From NCBI GenBank assembly GCA_943324725.2, contig CALPMR020000006.1:1-32209 (forward strand): a DNA stretch of 32,209 bases, given 5' to 3'. Shown one piece after another: positions 17,144 through 24,428 of the stretch. The translations under genes were made by a program, and so were the position numbers. Under the pieces are notes generated by a model that was not told the DNA's origin, searched no databases, and saw nothing but the letters and a program-made list of their open reading frames with translations. Position 1 is the stretch's first letter; every line of letters begins with the position of its first letter. The DNA is from Bordetella parapertussis. Lineage in GTDB: Bacteria > Cyanobacteriota > Cyanobacteriia > PCC-6307 > Cyanobiaceae.

Positions 17144-18167
17144 CGGCCACAACGACAGCGAGCAAGCTCCATCGAAACCCAGACCCCGCCGGATTGCCAT
17201 CGCCCTGGGCGATCCGGCCGGCATCGGTCTGGAGGTGACCCTCGGGGCGCTCGCCGACGAGGCCGCCGCCGGCCGGCCTGGCGAGGTGGTGCTGGTGGGC
17301 TGCCGCCAGTGGCTGATCGAGAGCCATCGCCGCCTGCAGGGCCGCTGCCGACTGGCGGATCCGGCCCGGTTCGAGATTCTGGATCGGCCCCTGCCCGAGC
17401 CGATCAACCCGGGCGAGAGCGGCGCTGCCGCCGGAGCCGCCAGCTTCGACTGGCTCAGCGAGGCCACCCGGCTGGTGCTCCACGGCGACTGTGAGGCCCT
17501 GGTGACAGCGCCGATCGCCAAGAGCAGCTGGCATGCCGCCGGCCACGACTATCCCGGCCAGACCGAACGGCTGGCGGAACTGGCCGGGGTGCCGTCCGCC
17601 TCGATGCTGTTCACGGCCCGCTCCGCCGCCGGCCCCTGGCGCTTCAACACCTTGCTGGCCACCAGCCACATTCCCCTGGCGGCCGTCTCAGGCCAGCTCA
17701 ACAGCCAGCTGGTGAGCGACAAGCTGGACGTGCTGCTGACCTTCTGCCAGCGCTTCGCGCCCCGGCCGCGGCTGGTGGTGGCCGCCCTCAATCCCCATGC
17801 AGGCGAGGCTGGACGGCTGGGCCGCGAAGAACAGGACTGGCTGCTGGACTGCCTGGAGCAATGGCGCCGGCGCCATCCCGACGTGCGGCTGGAGGGGCCC
17901 CTGCCCCCCGACAGCTGCTGGCTGGAGGCCGCCTCGGCCTGGCGCACGGGCTCCGGCGGACCCGACGGCTACCTGGCTCTGTACCACGATCAGGGTCTGA
18001 TCCCGCTGAAACTGCTGGCCTTCGACGCCGCGGTCAACACCACCCTGGGACTGCCATTCCTACGCACCTCCCCGGATCACGGCACCGCCTTTGCCATCGC
18101 CGGCCAGGGCCTGGCCAGGCCCGAAAGCATGGCGGCGGCGATCGCCACAGCACGGGAACTGGGCTGA
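17115..18167 (+). CDS. pdxA: 4-hydroxythreonine-4-phosphate dehydrogenase
   Basis: 350 residues from ATG 17115. PdxA oxidises 4-phosphohydroxy-L-threonine with NAD, and the product is joined to deoxyxylulose phosphate by PdxJ to give pyridoxine phosphate (vitamin B6). Family marks are RIAIALGDPAGIGLEV, VTAPIAKSSWHAAGHDYPGQ (metal and substrate region), NPHAGEAG and YLALYHDQGLIPLKLLAFD with its metal-site histidine, followed by RTSPDHGTAFAIAG. The core begins at RRIAIALGD, about residue 25; no ATG, GTG or TTG lies closer than 17115, so the protein either carries a 24-residue basic extension or uses a rare start such as ATC. The 5' end overlaps the small leftward gene. Confidence 0.92.
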   Translation: MVPSNIRRNIGHNDSEQAPSKPRPRRIAIALGDPAGIGLEVTLGALADEAAAGRPGEVVLVGCRQWLIESHRRLQGRCRLADPARFEILDRPLPEPINPGESGAAAGAASFDWLSEATRLVLHGDCEALVTAPIAKSSWHAAGHDYPGQTERLAELAGVPSASMLFTARSAAGPWRFNTLLATSHIPLAAVSGQLNSQLVSDKLDVLLTFCQRFAPRPRLVVAALNPHAGEAGRLGREEQDWLLDCLEQWRRRHPDVRLEGPLPPDSCWLEAASAWRTGSGGPDGYLALYHDQGLIPLKLLAFDAAVNTTLGLPFLRTSPDHGTAFAIAGQGLARPESMAAAIATARELG

Positions 18168-18188
18168 ACACACCCAGCCGAGGCTGAA

Positions 18189-18668
18189 TCAGGAGGGCTT
18201 GATTCGCATCAGCACCTGACCGAATTCCACCGGGGTGCCGTTCTCCAGCAGGATTTCCACCACTTCGCCGCTGATCTCCGACTCCAGCTCGTTCATCAGC
18301 TTCATCGCCTCGAGGATGCAGACGGGCTGGCCGGCAGTAATGCGGCTGCCCACCTCCACGAAGGCCGGCTCACCCGGGGCCGGGGAGCGGTAAAAGGTGC
18401 CCACCATCGGCGCGGTGATCGCCTGCAGGTCGCTGCGAGCCGCCGGCGGCGCCGGCGGCGGCACCGAAGGGGAAGCCGCAGTGGCGGCGACGGCCTGGGG
18501 CGGCGGCGAGGCCTGCACCGGGGCCTGCACCATGGCCGCCGGCACCGTGGCGGGCAGGTTGCGACGCACCTCCAGACGGAAGTCGTCGCCTTCGAGACAG
18601 AGTTCCTGGATGTCGCTTTCGCCGAGCAGGGCCAGGAGAGCGCGGAGCTGGTCGTGATCGAGCTGCAT
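18189..18668 (-). CDS. accB: Biotin carboxyl carrier protein of acetyl-CoA carboxylase
   Basis: 159 residues, normal for AccB. It carries the biotin that shuttles CO2 between biotin carboxylase (AccC) and the carboxyltransferase (AccA/AccD) in the first step of fatty acid synthesis. The N-terminal part is a short helical domain (1-40), a Pro/Ala linker spans 41-80, and the biotinyl domain starts at ITAPMVGTFYRSPAPGE. Biotin attaches to K123 in EAMKLMNE, and the thumb-containing beta fold ends in VLMRIKPS. It begins five bases after the stop of efp on the same strand, an efp-accB pairing conserved in cyanobacteria. Confidence 0.96.
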   Translation of the reverse strand: MQLDHDQLRALLALLGESDIQELCLEGDDFRLEVRRNLPATVPAAMVQAPVQASPPPQAVAATAASPSVPPPAPPAARSDLQAITAPMVGTFYRSPAPGEPAFVEVGSRITAGQPVCILEAMKLMNELESEISGEVVEILLENGTPVEFGQVLMRIKPS

Positions 18669-18673
18669 GGCGA

Positions 18674-19234
18674 TCAGGACTCCCGACCCAGATAGTTGTC
18701 GGTGCGGGTGTCGATCTTGATCTTCTCGCCGATCGTGATGAACAGGGGCACCATCACCTGGGCGCCGGTCTCGACGATGGCGGGCTTGGTGCCGCCGGTG
18801 GCCGTATCCCCCTTGACGCCGGGATCGGTCTGGGTGATCTCGAGGACCACGGAGTTGGGTAACTCCACCTCCAGCGGCTTGCCATTCCAGTAGATGACAC
18901 TCACCTCCATCCCTTCCTTGAGGTATTTGCGACCATCGCCGATCTGCTTGGCGGTCAGGCGGGTCTCCTCATAGGAGGCCATGTCCATGAAGACGAAGTC
19001 ATCGCCCTCCATGTAGGTGTGCTGCAGGGTGGCCTTCTCCAGCAGCGCCTGGGGCATGGTCTCGCCGGCGCGGAAGGTTTTATCGACCACGCTGCCGCTC
19101 TGGACGGCCTTGAGCTTGGTGCGCACGAAAGCCGAGCCTTTGCCGGGCTTGACATGCAGAAACTCGACGACCCGCCAGACCTGGCCATCCAGCTCGATGG
19201 TGGTTCCGGTTCGAAAATCGTTGCTGGAGATCAT
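18674..19234 (-). CDS. efp: Translation elongation factor P
   Basis: 186 residues, normal for EF-P, which binds stalled ribosomes between P and E sites and speeds peptide bonds at polyproline stretches. The start is ATG 19234 ([17 protein letters not shown]), the classic EF-P N-terminus; the in-frame upstream ATG at 19279 adds non-conserved residues. The loop lysine that is modified in some bacteria is K32 in [10 protein letters not shown]. Two OB-like domains follow, with the C-terminal signature [20 protein letters not shown] and [17 protein letters not shown]. It is the first gene of an operon with accB and divergent from the cyclophilin gene, with 113 bp of shared upstream DNA. Confidence 0.96.
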   Translation of the reverse strand: MISSNDFRTGTTIELDGQVWRVVEFLHVKPGKGSAFVRTKLKAVQSGSVVDKTFRAGETMPQALLEKATLQHTYMEGDDFVFMDMASYEETRLTAKQIGDGRKYLKEGMEVSVIYWNGKPLEVELPNSVVLEITQTDPGVKGDTATGGTKPAIVETGAQVMVPLFITIGEKIKIDTRTDNYLGRES

Positions 19235-19347
19235 TCCGGCGGTTCGGATCCGATGGATTGTACGGCTGGCTACCGGCAAGGCCCCCGGGCCGAGCCGCCA
19301 ACGGCTCCGGGCGCCTGTGCCAGAGTCCAGCCACAGACAGGGGAACC

Positions 19348-20496
19348 ATGGGCAGAGAGCCAGCGTTCGTCGGGGCAGGGCCCAGCTCCGGACGCGTCTC
19401 CGGATTCGCCCACAGAGCCCTGGCCGGCCTCTGGCGCCAGCTCGGCAGCGCCTGCCTGGCGGCCCTGTTGCTGCTGCTGCTCGCCGTACCCGGCGCCTGG
19501 GCCGCCCTGCCTCAGGGCAACGCCGTCACCGATCCTTCGGCCTTGCTGCGCAACGCCCTGCCGATCGAGCAGAAGGATCTCCAGGAGATCCAGCATCGGC
19601 TCGAGAGCACCAGCGACGATCTGCGCGCCAAGCGCTGGCCCTCCCTGGCCTCAAGCGTGCGCCGCAGCCAGTCCCTGTTCGCCTCGAAGCGGGGGGCGAT
19701 TCTGGCCAGCTTCGCGCCCGCCGACCGGCCCAGGGCGGAGGCGCTGTTCGAGCAGCTGTCGAGCCAGTTCGAGACCCTGGTGTCAGCGGCCGATGGCCAG
19801 GAGCGCGACGCCTTCCTTGACGCCCGCCGGGTCGCCCTCGACAGCATCGGCGACGCCGAAGCGCTGCTGGTGGGGTCGTTCCCCTTCACGATCCCGGCTG
19901 AATACGCCGATCTGCCCAGGCTGCTGGGCCGGGCGACTGTGCAGCTCACCACCACCAAGGGCGAGCTGACCGCCGTGGTGGACGGCTACAACGCTCCGCT
20001 GACCTCAGGTGCCTTCGTGGACCTGGTGCAGCGAGGTTTCTACGACAAGCTGCCCTTCATCCGGGCTGAGGACTTCTACGTGCTGCAGACCGGTGATCCC
20101 GCCGGCGACGCCGACGGTTACATCGATCCCCAGACCAAGGCAGAACGGAACGTGCCGCTGGAGATCATGGTGCCGGGCCAGACGCTGCCCTTCTACAACC
20201 AGACCTTCGAAGATCTGGGGATGTTCAAGGCGGAGCCGGTGCTGCCGTTCAACGCCAAGGGCACCCTGGGCTGGGCCCATTCCGACGAGAGCCTGGCGGA
20301 CGGTTCGTCCCAGTTCTTCCTGTTCCTGTTCGAGCCCGAACTCACCCCCGCCGGCCTCAACCTGATCGACGGCCGCTATGCCGCCTTCGGTTATGTGGTC
20401 GATGGCTTCGATGTGCTCGAAGAGCTCACCGCCGACGATGGCATCATCAAGGCGACGGTGATCGACGGGGCCGAAAATCTGCGGCCCCACGCCTGA
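19348..20496 (+). CDS. Thylakoid-lumen cyclophilin-type peptidyl-prolyl isomerase (TLP40-like)
   Basis: 382 residues from ATG 19348, chosen because AGGGGAA sits five bases before it; an in-frame ATG at 19258 adds atypical sequence. A long N-terminal signal with hydrophobic core [17 protein letters not shown] ends near AWA-AL, so it is exported to the lumen or periplasm. Residues about 55-180 are helical ([39 protein letters not shown]). The cyclophilin domain follows: [49 protein letters not shown] and [17 protein letters not shown]. This matches cyanobacterial sll0408-type/plant TLP40-CYP38 proteins, which help photosystem II assembly; isomerase activity may be weak, as several cyclophilin active-site residues are altered. 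thiL follows after five bases. Confidence 0.88.
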   Translation: MGREPAFVGAGPSSGRVSGFAHRALAGLWRQLGSACLAALLLLLLAVPGAWAALPQGNAVTDPSALLRNALPIEQKDLQEIQHRLESTSDDLRAKRWPSLASSVRRSQSLFASKRGAILASFAPADRPRAEALFEQLSSQFETLVSAADGQERDAFLDARRVALDSIGDAEALLVGSFPFTIPAEYADLPRLLGRATVQLTTTKGELTAVVDGYNAPLTSGAFVDLVQRGFYDKLPFIRAEDFYVLQTGDPAGDADGYIDPQTKAERNVPLEIMVPGQTLPFYNQTFEDLGMFKAEPVLPFNAKGTLGWAHSDESLADGSSQFFLFLFEPELTPAGLNLIDGRYAAFGYVVDGFDVLEELTADDGIIKATVIDGAENLRPHA

Positions 20497-20501
20497 GGGC
20501 G

Positions 20502-21998
20502 ATGGTCGGCGCAGGGCAGGACGGAGCTGAAGCTGCCAAACCTGAAACCCTCGCCGACCTGGGCGAATGGGAGCTGATCCGCCGGCTGGGGGCCTTCGCG
20601 CCGCCGGGCCAGTTCGGCGACGATGCAGCCCTGCTGGACCTGCCCGGGGTTGGCGCGGCAAAGCCAGTCCTGGCCGGACGACCCGGCGGAGCGGCGCCAG
20701 ACGGGGCAGGGGGGCCAGAGTCCGCAGAAGCCGGGGCGGCGGCCCGGAGCCCGGCGCTGGTGGTCAACACCGATGTGCTGGTGGAGGACATCCACTTCAG
20801 CGACGCCACCACCGCGGCGGTGGATGTGGGCTGGCGCGCAGCCGCCGCCAACCTCTCCGATCTGGCGGCGATGGGCTGCACGGAGGTGGTGGGCCTGACG
20901 GTGGGCCTGGTGGCGCCGGCCAGCACGCCCTGGAGCTGGGTGGAAGGGGTGTACGGCGGCCTGAGGGAGGCTCTCGAGACTTATGGCGGCGTGCTGCTGG
21001 GAGGCGACTGCAGCGGCGGCGGCCAGCGGATGCTGGCGATCACGGCGATCGGCCGGCTGGCGGCGCCCCGGCGGCCTGTGGAGGCGCTTTTAGCGGCCGA
21101 AACGAGCGCAACGGCTGGGCTGATCCAACCGATGCAGGCGACCAGCTGTGGAGAAGGTCCAGACCCGGAAGCGATCCGTCCCATGCAGGCGACCGGGAGT
21201 GCAGAGAGGGAGGGGCTCCAGCTCCTGGAACCGACCAGTCGTGGGGCCAGGGAGGGGATCGAGCCCATGCAGGCGGCCAGGCGTGACGAAGGCGAAGCGA
21301 TCGCAGGGATCCAGCCCGTGGAGGCGAACAAGCCGGGGGAACAACGTCCCCCAGCTCTGGCTCCAGCGCCCGGATCCCCTCCCCGGCAACGTCCGGCCCC
21401 ACCGGCACCCGCAGCCCCCGACTCCGGCCCGATCCGCCGCTCTGACGGCCGCCCGGGCGACCGGCTGGTGTGCACCGGTCCCCATGGCCTCAGCCGCCTG
21501 GGGCTGGCCCTGCTGCAGGGTGAGATCGGCGCCGGCACGCTGGATCCAGAGCTGAGCCAGCGGGCGATCGGCGCCCACCGGCGGCCCCAGCCGCGCTTCG
21601 ATGCGGTGCGGGCCCTGATCGCCAGCCGTCCGGCGGCGGCGCCCTGGCGCGTTGGAGGCTGCGACAGCAGTGATGGCCTGGCGGCGGCAGCGGCGGCGAT
21701 CGCCGCCAGCAGTGACTGCGCAGCCCAGCTGGAGCGGGCCAGCCTGCCCCTTGATGCGGCGATGGCCAGCCTGCCCGAGGCCGAGGCCTGGTGCCTCGGG
21801 GGCGGCGAGGATTTCGAACTGGTGCTGGCCCTGGCGCCGGCCTGGGCCGAGGCCCTGATCGCAGCCCTGCCGGGCGCGACGCTGATCGGCGAGCTGGTGG
21901 CGGGGGAGGCGGGGGCTCTGGGCTGGACAAGCGGCGAAGCCTGGAACCAAGGCGAGGGGAGAGACGCGGGATCCAGCGGCTACAGCCACTTCAGCTGA
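20502..21998 (+). CDS. thiL: Thiamine-monophosphate kinase with unusual repeat-containing insertion
   Basis: 498 residues, against about 320-350 for usual ThiL. It phosphorylates thiamine monophosphate to the pyrophosphate cofactor with ATP. Family motifs are FGDDAALL (38-45), VVNTDVLVEDIHF (87-99), NLSDLAAMG (117-125) and LLGGDCSGG (165-173), then RPGDRLVCTGPHGLSRLGLA (317-336), the C-terminal GCDSSDGL and CLGGGEDFELVL. The extra length is in two places: a Gly/Ala/Pro linker at about 49-83, and about 120 residues (189-310) between GRLAAPRR and IRRSDGRPGD that carry five imperfect repeats. Both lie where loops join conserved blocks, so activity may be kept. It starts five bases after the cyclophilin gene. 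Confidence 0.9.
   Translation: MVGAGQDGAEAAKPETLADLGEWELIRRLGAFAPPGQFGDDAALLDLPGVGAAKPVLAGRPGGAAPDGAGGPESAEAGAAARSPALVVNTDVLVEDIHFSDATTAAVDVGWRAAAANLSDLAAMGCTEVVGLTVGLVAPASTPWSWVEGVYGGLREALETYGGVLLGGDCSGGGQRMLAITAIGRLAAPRRPVEALLAAETSATAGLIQPMQATSCGEGPDPEAIRPMQATGSAEREGLQLLEPTSRGAREGIEPMQAARRDEGEAIAGIQPVEANKPGEQRPPALAPAPGSPPRQRPAPPAPAAPDSGPIRRSDGRPGDRLVCTGPHGLSRLGLALLQGEIGAGTLDPELSQRAIGAHRRPQPRFDAVRALIASRPAAAPWRVGGCDSSDGLAAAAAAIAASSDCAAQLERASLPLDAAMASLPEAEAWCLGGGEDFELVLALAPAWAEALIAALPGATLIGELVAGEAGALGWTSGEAWNQGEGRDAGSSGYSHFS
21122..21340 (+). repeat. Five imperfect in-frame repeats inside thiL
   Basis: Units start at 21122, 21173, 21215, 21257 and 21308, so the steps are 51, 42, 42 and 51 bases, all multiples of three. 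The shared core is close to GATCCAGCCCATGCAGGCGA, encoding variants of I-(Q/R/E)-P-M-Q-A. The third unit is the most diverged (LQLLEPTS) and the fifth has GTGGAGGCG in place of ATGCAGGCG. One HIP1 octamer lies at 21297-21304. Spacing and variation do not fit CRISPR; it looks like amplification of a short element within a linker. Confidence 0.75.
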
Positions 21999-22062
21999 GG
22001 CGTGGGCGGGCGGGGCGGGCTGCCAAAAGACCAGGGAGAACGCATCCCCGAAAGCCGACCCC

Positions 22063-22092
22063 TTGAAAATGGGCACTAAAATTAGAAAATGG
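22063..22092 (+). promoter_or_regulatory. Possible operator/promoter of the first phd gene
   Basis: GAAAATGG occurs twice, at 22065-22072 and 22085-22092, exactly 20 bases apart (two helical turns), with the inverted repeat CTAA-AA-TTAG at 22076-22085 between them. The second copy includes the phd start codon. Phd-type antitoxins usually repress their own operon from sites like these. TTGAAA at 22063 is a possible -35, but no well-spaced -10 follows. Confidence 0.4.
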
Positions 22093-22328
22093 ACATTTCG
22101 GTCACGACCTTCCGCGCCCAATGCCTGGAGCTGATCCGGCAGATCGAGGCCGGTGGCGAGCCGACCACCATCCGCCGACACGGCAAGGCCGTGGCCCGTC
22201 TGTCGCCACCCCCGGGCCCAGGCGAACAGGACGCCAGACCCTGGGAACAGCTGCGGGGCAGTGGGTCCATGCTGGCATCCCCAGAGGAATCGGTGCTGCA
22301 GGCCGTCGATTTTGAAGCCCTGCGGTGA
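22089..22328 (+). CDS. Phd/YefM-type antitoxin
   Basis: 79 residues. The N-terminus MDISVTTFRAQCLELIRQIE, followed by AGGEPTTIRRHGKAVARLSP, is the Phd/YefM DNA-binding fold (prevent-host-death family) with the usual strand-helix-strand order. The C-terminal tail (GSMLASPEESVLQAVDFEAL) would wrap the toxin. The stop overlaps the GTG start of a VapC-type toxin by four bases (GTGA), as in an ordinary toxin-antitoxin operon, but that toxin is broken (see the pseudogene at 22325-22514). The antitoxin itself shows no damage, so it may persist as an autoregulator or an antidote to a related toxin elsewhere. Confidence 0.8.
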   Translation: MDISVTTFRAQCLELIRQIEAGGEPTTIRRHGKAVARLSPPPGPGEQDARPWEQLRGSGSMLASPEESVLQAVDFEALR

Positions 22329-22514
22329 CCGTTCTGCACGACACCCATCTCTGGCTGTGGTGGCTGCTCGGTTCACCCCAACTGACAACCGGGCAACGGC
22401 GACCCAGCCGATCGCCTGATCGTGGCCACCGCCCTGGCCCACGCTCTGCCAATGGCGACCTTCGACAGCAGCATTCGCCGCAGCCAGGTGGTGCCGCTCT
22501 GGCCTGTGGGGTGA
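22325..22514 (+). pseudogene. VapC-type PIN-domain toxin with internal deletion
   Basis: The beginning, VTVLHDTHLWLWWLLGSPQL from GTG 22325, is a normal PIN-domain start with the first catalytic Asp. From about 22392, in a different frame, NGDPADRLIVATALAHALPM and then ATFDSSIRRSQVVPLWPVG to the TGA at 22514 is a normal PIN C-terminus. A full protein of this type is about 125-130 residues, so roughly 65 codons from the middle are gone, including the conserved Glu, and the frame is broken. It must be inactive as a toxin. Confidence 0.78.
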
Positions 22515-22559
22515 TTGTTGAACCGGCAGCTCCTGACCAGGCCATCCCTCCTGAAGCCC

Positions 22560-22955
22560 TCAGAAGCTGCCCTGATGGCGCACCGGACCCGGATAGCGGG
22601 CCAACAGCGCATCAGCCGTGAGCAACAACAAGCCTTCGCGCTCGGCCTGGGCCAGCAGCAGGCGATCAAAGGGATCGCGGTGCAGCGGCGGCAACTGGGC
22701 CACGGCCAGCACATGGGCGGCCTCAATCGATATCTCCACGAAGCCGCTATCCAGCAAGGTGCGCCGCAACAGCGACGGTTGCACCTGAAAACCCTCGCGC
22801 CCCAGGCCCGCCTTGATCACCAACTCCCAGAGGGAGGCCACGCTGAAGCACAGAGTGTGCTGCGGATCCTCCAGCAGCTCCCGCAGGGCAGGCCCCAGCC
22901 GAGCCGGTTCGCCCATGGCCCAGACCAGGAGGTGCGTGTCGAGCAGGAGCTTCAC
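22560..22955 (-). CDS. VapC-type PIN-domain ribonuclease toxin
   Basis: 131 residues, normal for VapC. PIN-domain toxins are Mg-dependent ribonucleases, many cutting tRNA or rRNA loops. The acidic set is complete: D6 in LLLDTHLLVW, E44 in SLWELVIKAG, D94/D97 in HRDPFDRLLLAQA and D115 in LLTADALLARY. The ATG overlaps the end of the antitoxin gene by four bases on the same strand, a standard antitoxin-first operon. It points toward the broken toxin at 22325-22514, with 45 bp between the convergent ends. Its HTHLLVW-type start and DPFDRLL motif mark it as a different subgroup from the VapC at 26140. Confidence 0.88.
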   Translation of the reverse strand: MKLLLDTHLLVWAMGEPARLGPALRELLEDPQHTLCFSVASLWELVIKAGLGREGFQVQPSLLRRTLLDSGFVEISIEAAHVLAVAQLPPLHRDPFDRLLLAQAEREGLLLLTADALLARYPGPVRHQGSF

Positions 22956-23233
22956 AGCCCGCCGGAGCCGGGTGCGGCAGCCTTCAGGCCCTCGAACAGA
23001 TCGGCGATCTCCTCGGCGGCGATCTGGTCAAAGTCGTCGGGCACCGAACACTGACCCGCCAACAGGCCGAGGCGCCGCCGGGGGGGAGTGGATGCGTCCT
23101 CAGCGCCCGTGAGCCGGGTGACCTGCACCAGCGGCTTGCCCGCCTTGCAGATCACAAATCCTTCGCCCGCCACCGCCTCCGCCACCAGCCGGGAGAGGTG
23201 GGTCTTGGCTTCGTGCAGGTTGACCTGACGCAC
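22952..23233 (-). CDS. Phd/YefM-type antitoxin of the intact pair
   Basis: 93 residues. The N-terminus MRQVNLHEAKTHLSRLVAEA, followed by VAGEGFVICKAGKPLVQVTR, is a textbook Phd/YefM fold: DNA binding and dimerisation in the first 50 residues. The C-terminal part (DDFDQIAAEEIADLFEGL) contains the amphipathic toxin-binding helix. Its stop overlaps the VapC start by four bases. A near-perfect 17-bp palindrome lies 20 bp before the start codon and is a good operator candidate. The pair should be self-regulated and addictive. Confidence 0.87.
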   Translation of the reverse strand: MRQVNLHEAKTHLSRLVAEAVAGEGFVICKAGKPLVQVTRLTGAEDASTPPRRRLGLLAGQCSVPDDFDQIAAEEIADLFEGLKAAAPGSGGL

Positions 23234-23252
23234 GGGAGCGCTGGTAAGTTGG

Positions 23253-23269
23253 ACTTAGTTTAACCAAGT
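23253..23269 (-). promoter_or_regulatory. 17-bp palindrome, likely antitoxin operator
   Basis: ACTTAGTTTAACCAAGT is palindromic apart from one mismatched pair (positions 5 and 13) and the centre base. It lies 20 bp upstream of the phd start, where a self-repressing antitoxin would be expected to bind. It is AT-rich against a GC-rich background. Confidence 0.5.
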
Positions 23270-23334
23270 CAGTGGGTTCGCCGGCGCACGGCCCCACTGG
23301 GCCATCGTCTCGCTGACTCCAAGCTTGCCAAGGC

Positions 23335-23613
23335 TCAGCCACAACAATGCTTCAGTGACGACGCTCTTGCCGCCAGGGCGAAGAACGGCCCCCGACCAAG
23401 CCACAGCCGGGTTTCTCGCAAGGTCGTGAAGAAGGAGAAATCATCCTTTCGGCGCTGGCCGTCGGCGGCGAAGGCGACAGCAAAGGCCAGGGCCGAGAAC
23501 GGCAAGCGCACGGCATCCTGAAGGATCACCCAGAGCTGCTGGGGAGCGGGCCCGCACCACCCCAGGGGTGATCCGGCGCGGCCGCGGAAAACAGCCCCGC
23601 CTGCCAGGAGCAT
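23335..23613 (-). pseudogene. Truncated second copy of the HpsJ-like gene (C-terminal part only)
   Basis: 92 residues. From residue 2, LLAGGAVFRGRAGSP then GPAPQQLWVILQDAVRLP and FSALAFAVAFAADGQRR aligns by eye with the C-terminal part of the neighbouring HpsJ-like protein (LLAARRQLLDR, GPSPNQVWMILSDGVRL, VSSLAFALAFAAGGQRR). The following 40 residues differ. All of the N-terminal two thirds, including the first membrane helices, is absent. Its ATG overlaps the HpsJ-like stop by one base (TGATG), so it could still be translated by coupling. It may be a remnant of a tandem duplication or of a diverged paralogue; one membrane helix remains, so a small functional product cannot be excluded. Confidence 0.6.
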
Positions 23614-24428
23614 CAGGGATCTCTGGATTCAATCTCCCTGAGATAACGACCCAGATCGTTGGTGGAGTGCTTCTGGCGACGGCCCAGCTTCAGGGGGAGT
23701 AAGCGTTTCCAACGCCCGAATGCCCGCGACCATTCCAACAGCAGCGGCTCAGGACTGAGCCGGCGCTGGCCGCCGGCCGCGAAGGCGAGGGCGAAGGCCA
23801 GGGAGGAGACGGCGAGGCGCACGCCATCACTCAGGATCATCCAGACCTGGTTGGGCGAGGGGCCGGAGACGCGATCCAGCAGCTGACGCCGGGCGGCCAG
23901 CAGATTGGCCTCCAGCTGACGGCGCAGCTGGGGCAAGGGCAGGGCGCGATCGGCGGGGGTAAGCGTGGGACCTCGAAGGCGCTGCATGCGGGCCTGCAGG
24001 TCGTCGACGCTGGAGGCCGCCTGGATGGCCTGCAGCATCGCCCCTGAACGCCGCTCCGCATCGGCGCGGCGGGCAGAATCCTGCTGAATAGCCTGGCTGA
24101 GGCCCCGCCAGGTGGCGAATCCCTGCAGGGGGAGCAGCAGAGCAAAGCCCAGGGTTGCTGCCACCGCCAGTCCGCGCCAACGCTTGCGAGCAGAAGCCAG
24201 GCGGCCGTCGGCGGGATGCAGAGCCGAAGCGGCGTGCATCAGCACCAGGGCCAGCAGGGGCAGCGCCGCCTGATTGAGCAGAGCTGAGCAGATAGTCATC
24301 TGCCAGGCGGGATCGAGCGGCTGAACAGGAAACAACCGAACCGCGACCGCGACAACAAAAACGAAGACCAGGGCACGGGCAGCGACAGCAAGCAACAGCG
24401 CCAGAGCGCGACGCTCCTCCTCAGGCAC
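23613..24428 (-). CDS. HpsJ-like membrane protein
   Basis: 271 residues from GTG 24428, which overlaps the stop of the PEP-CTERM gene by eight bases; an ATG at 24491 would run further into that gene and adds a non-conserved stretch. Membrane helices lie at about 8-33 and 46-66, then in LAVAATLGFALLLPLQGFA, with a fourth near the C-terminus (LAVSSLAFALAFAAGG). The segment FPVQPLDPAWQMTICSALLN followed by QAALPLLALVL is the pattern I know from HpsJ-family proteins, which accompany cyanoexosortase/PEP-CTERM and secreted polysaccharide systems. A soluble helical part (about 100-210) sits between helices 3 and 4. No exosortase gene is in the window. The family call is from memory of the motif and moderately certain. 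Confidence 0.58.
   Translation of the reverse strand: MPEEERRALALLLAVAARALVFVFVVAVAVRLFPVQPLDPAWQMTICSALLNQAALPLLALVLMHAASALHPADGRLASARKRWRGLAVAATLGFALLLPLQGFATWRGLSQAIQQDSARRADAERRSGAMLQAIQAASSVDDLQARMQRLRGPTLTPADRALPLPQLRRQLEANLLAARRQLLDRVSGPSPNQVWMILSDGVRLAVSSLAFALAFAAGGQRRLSPEPLLLEWSRAFGRWKRLLPLKLGRRQKHSTNDLGRYLREIESRDP

Noticed and set aside
21122..21340. CRISPR array
   Set aside because: The units are imperfect, the steps are 42 and 51 bases in frame with thiL, and there are no distinct spacers or cas genes.
21090..22442. 450-codon open frame on the - strand across thiL and phd
   Set aside because: It reads the thiL repeats in reverse (LHGLDP-like) but has no family motif, and thiL motifs are clear on the + strand.
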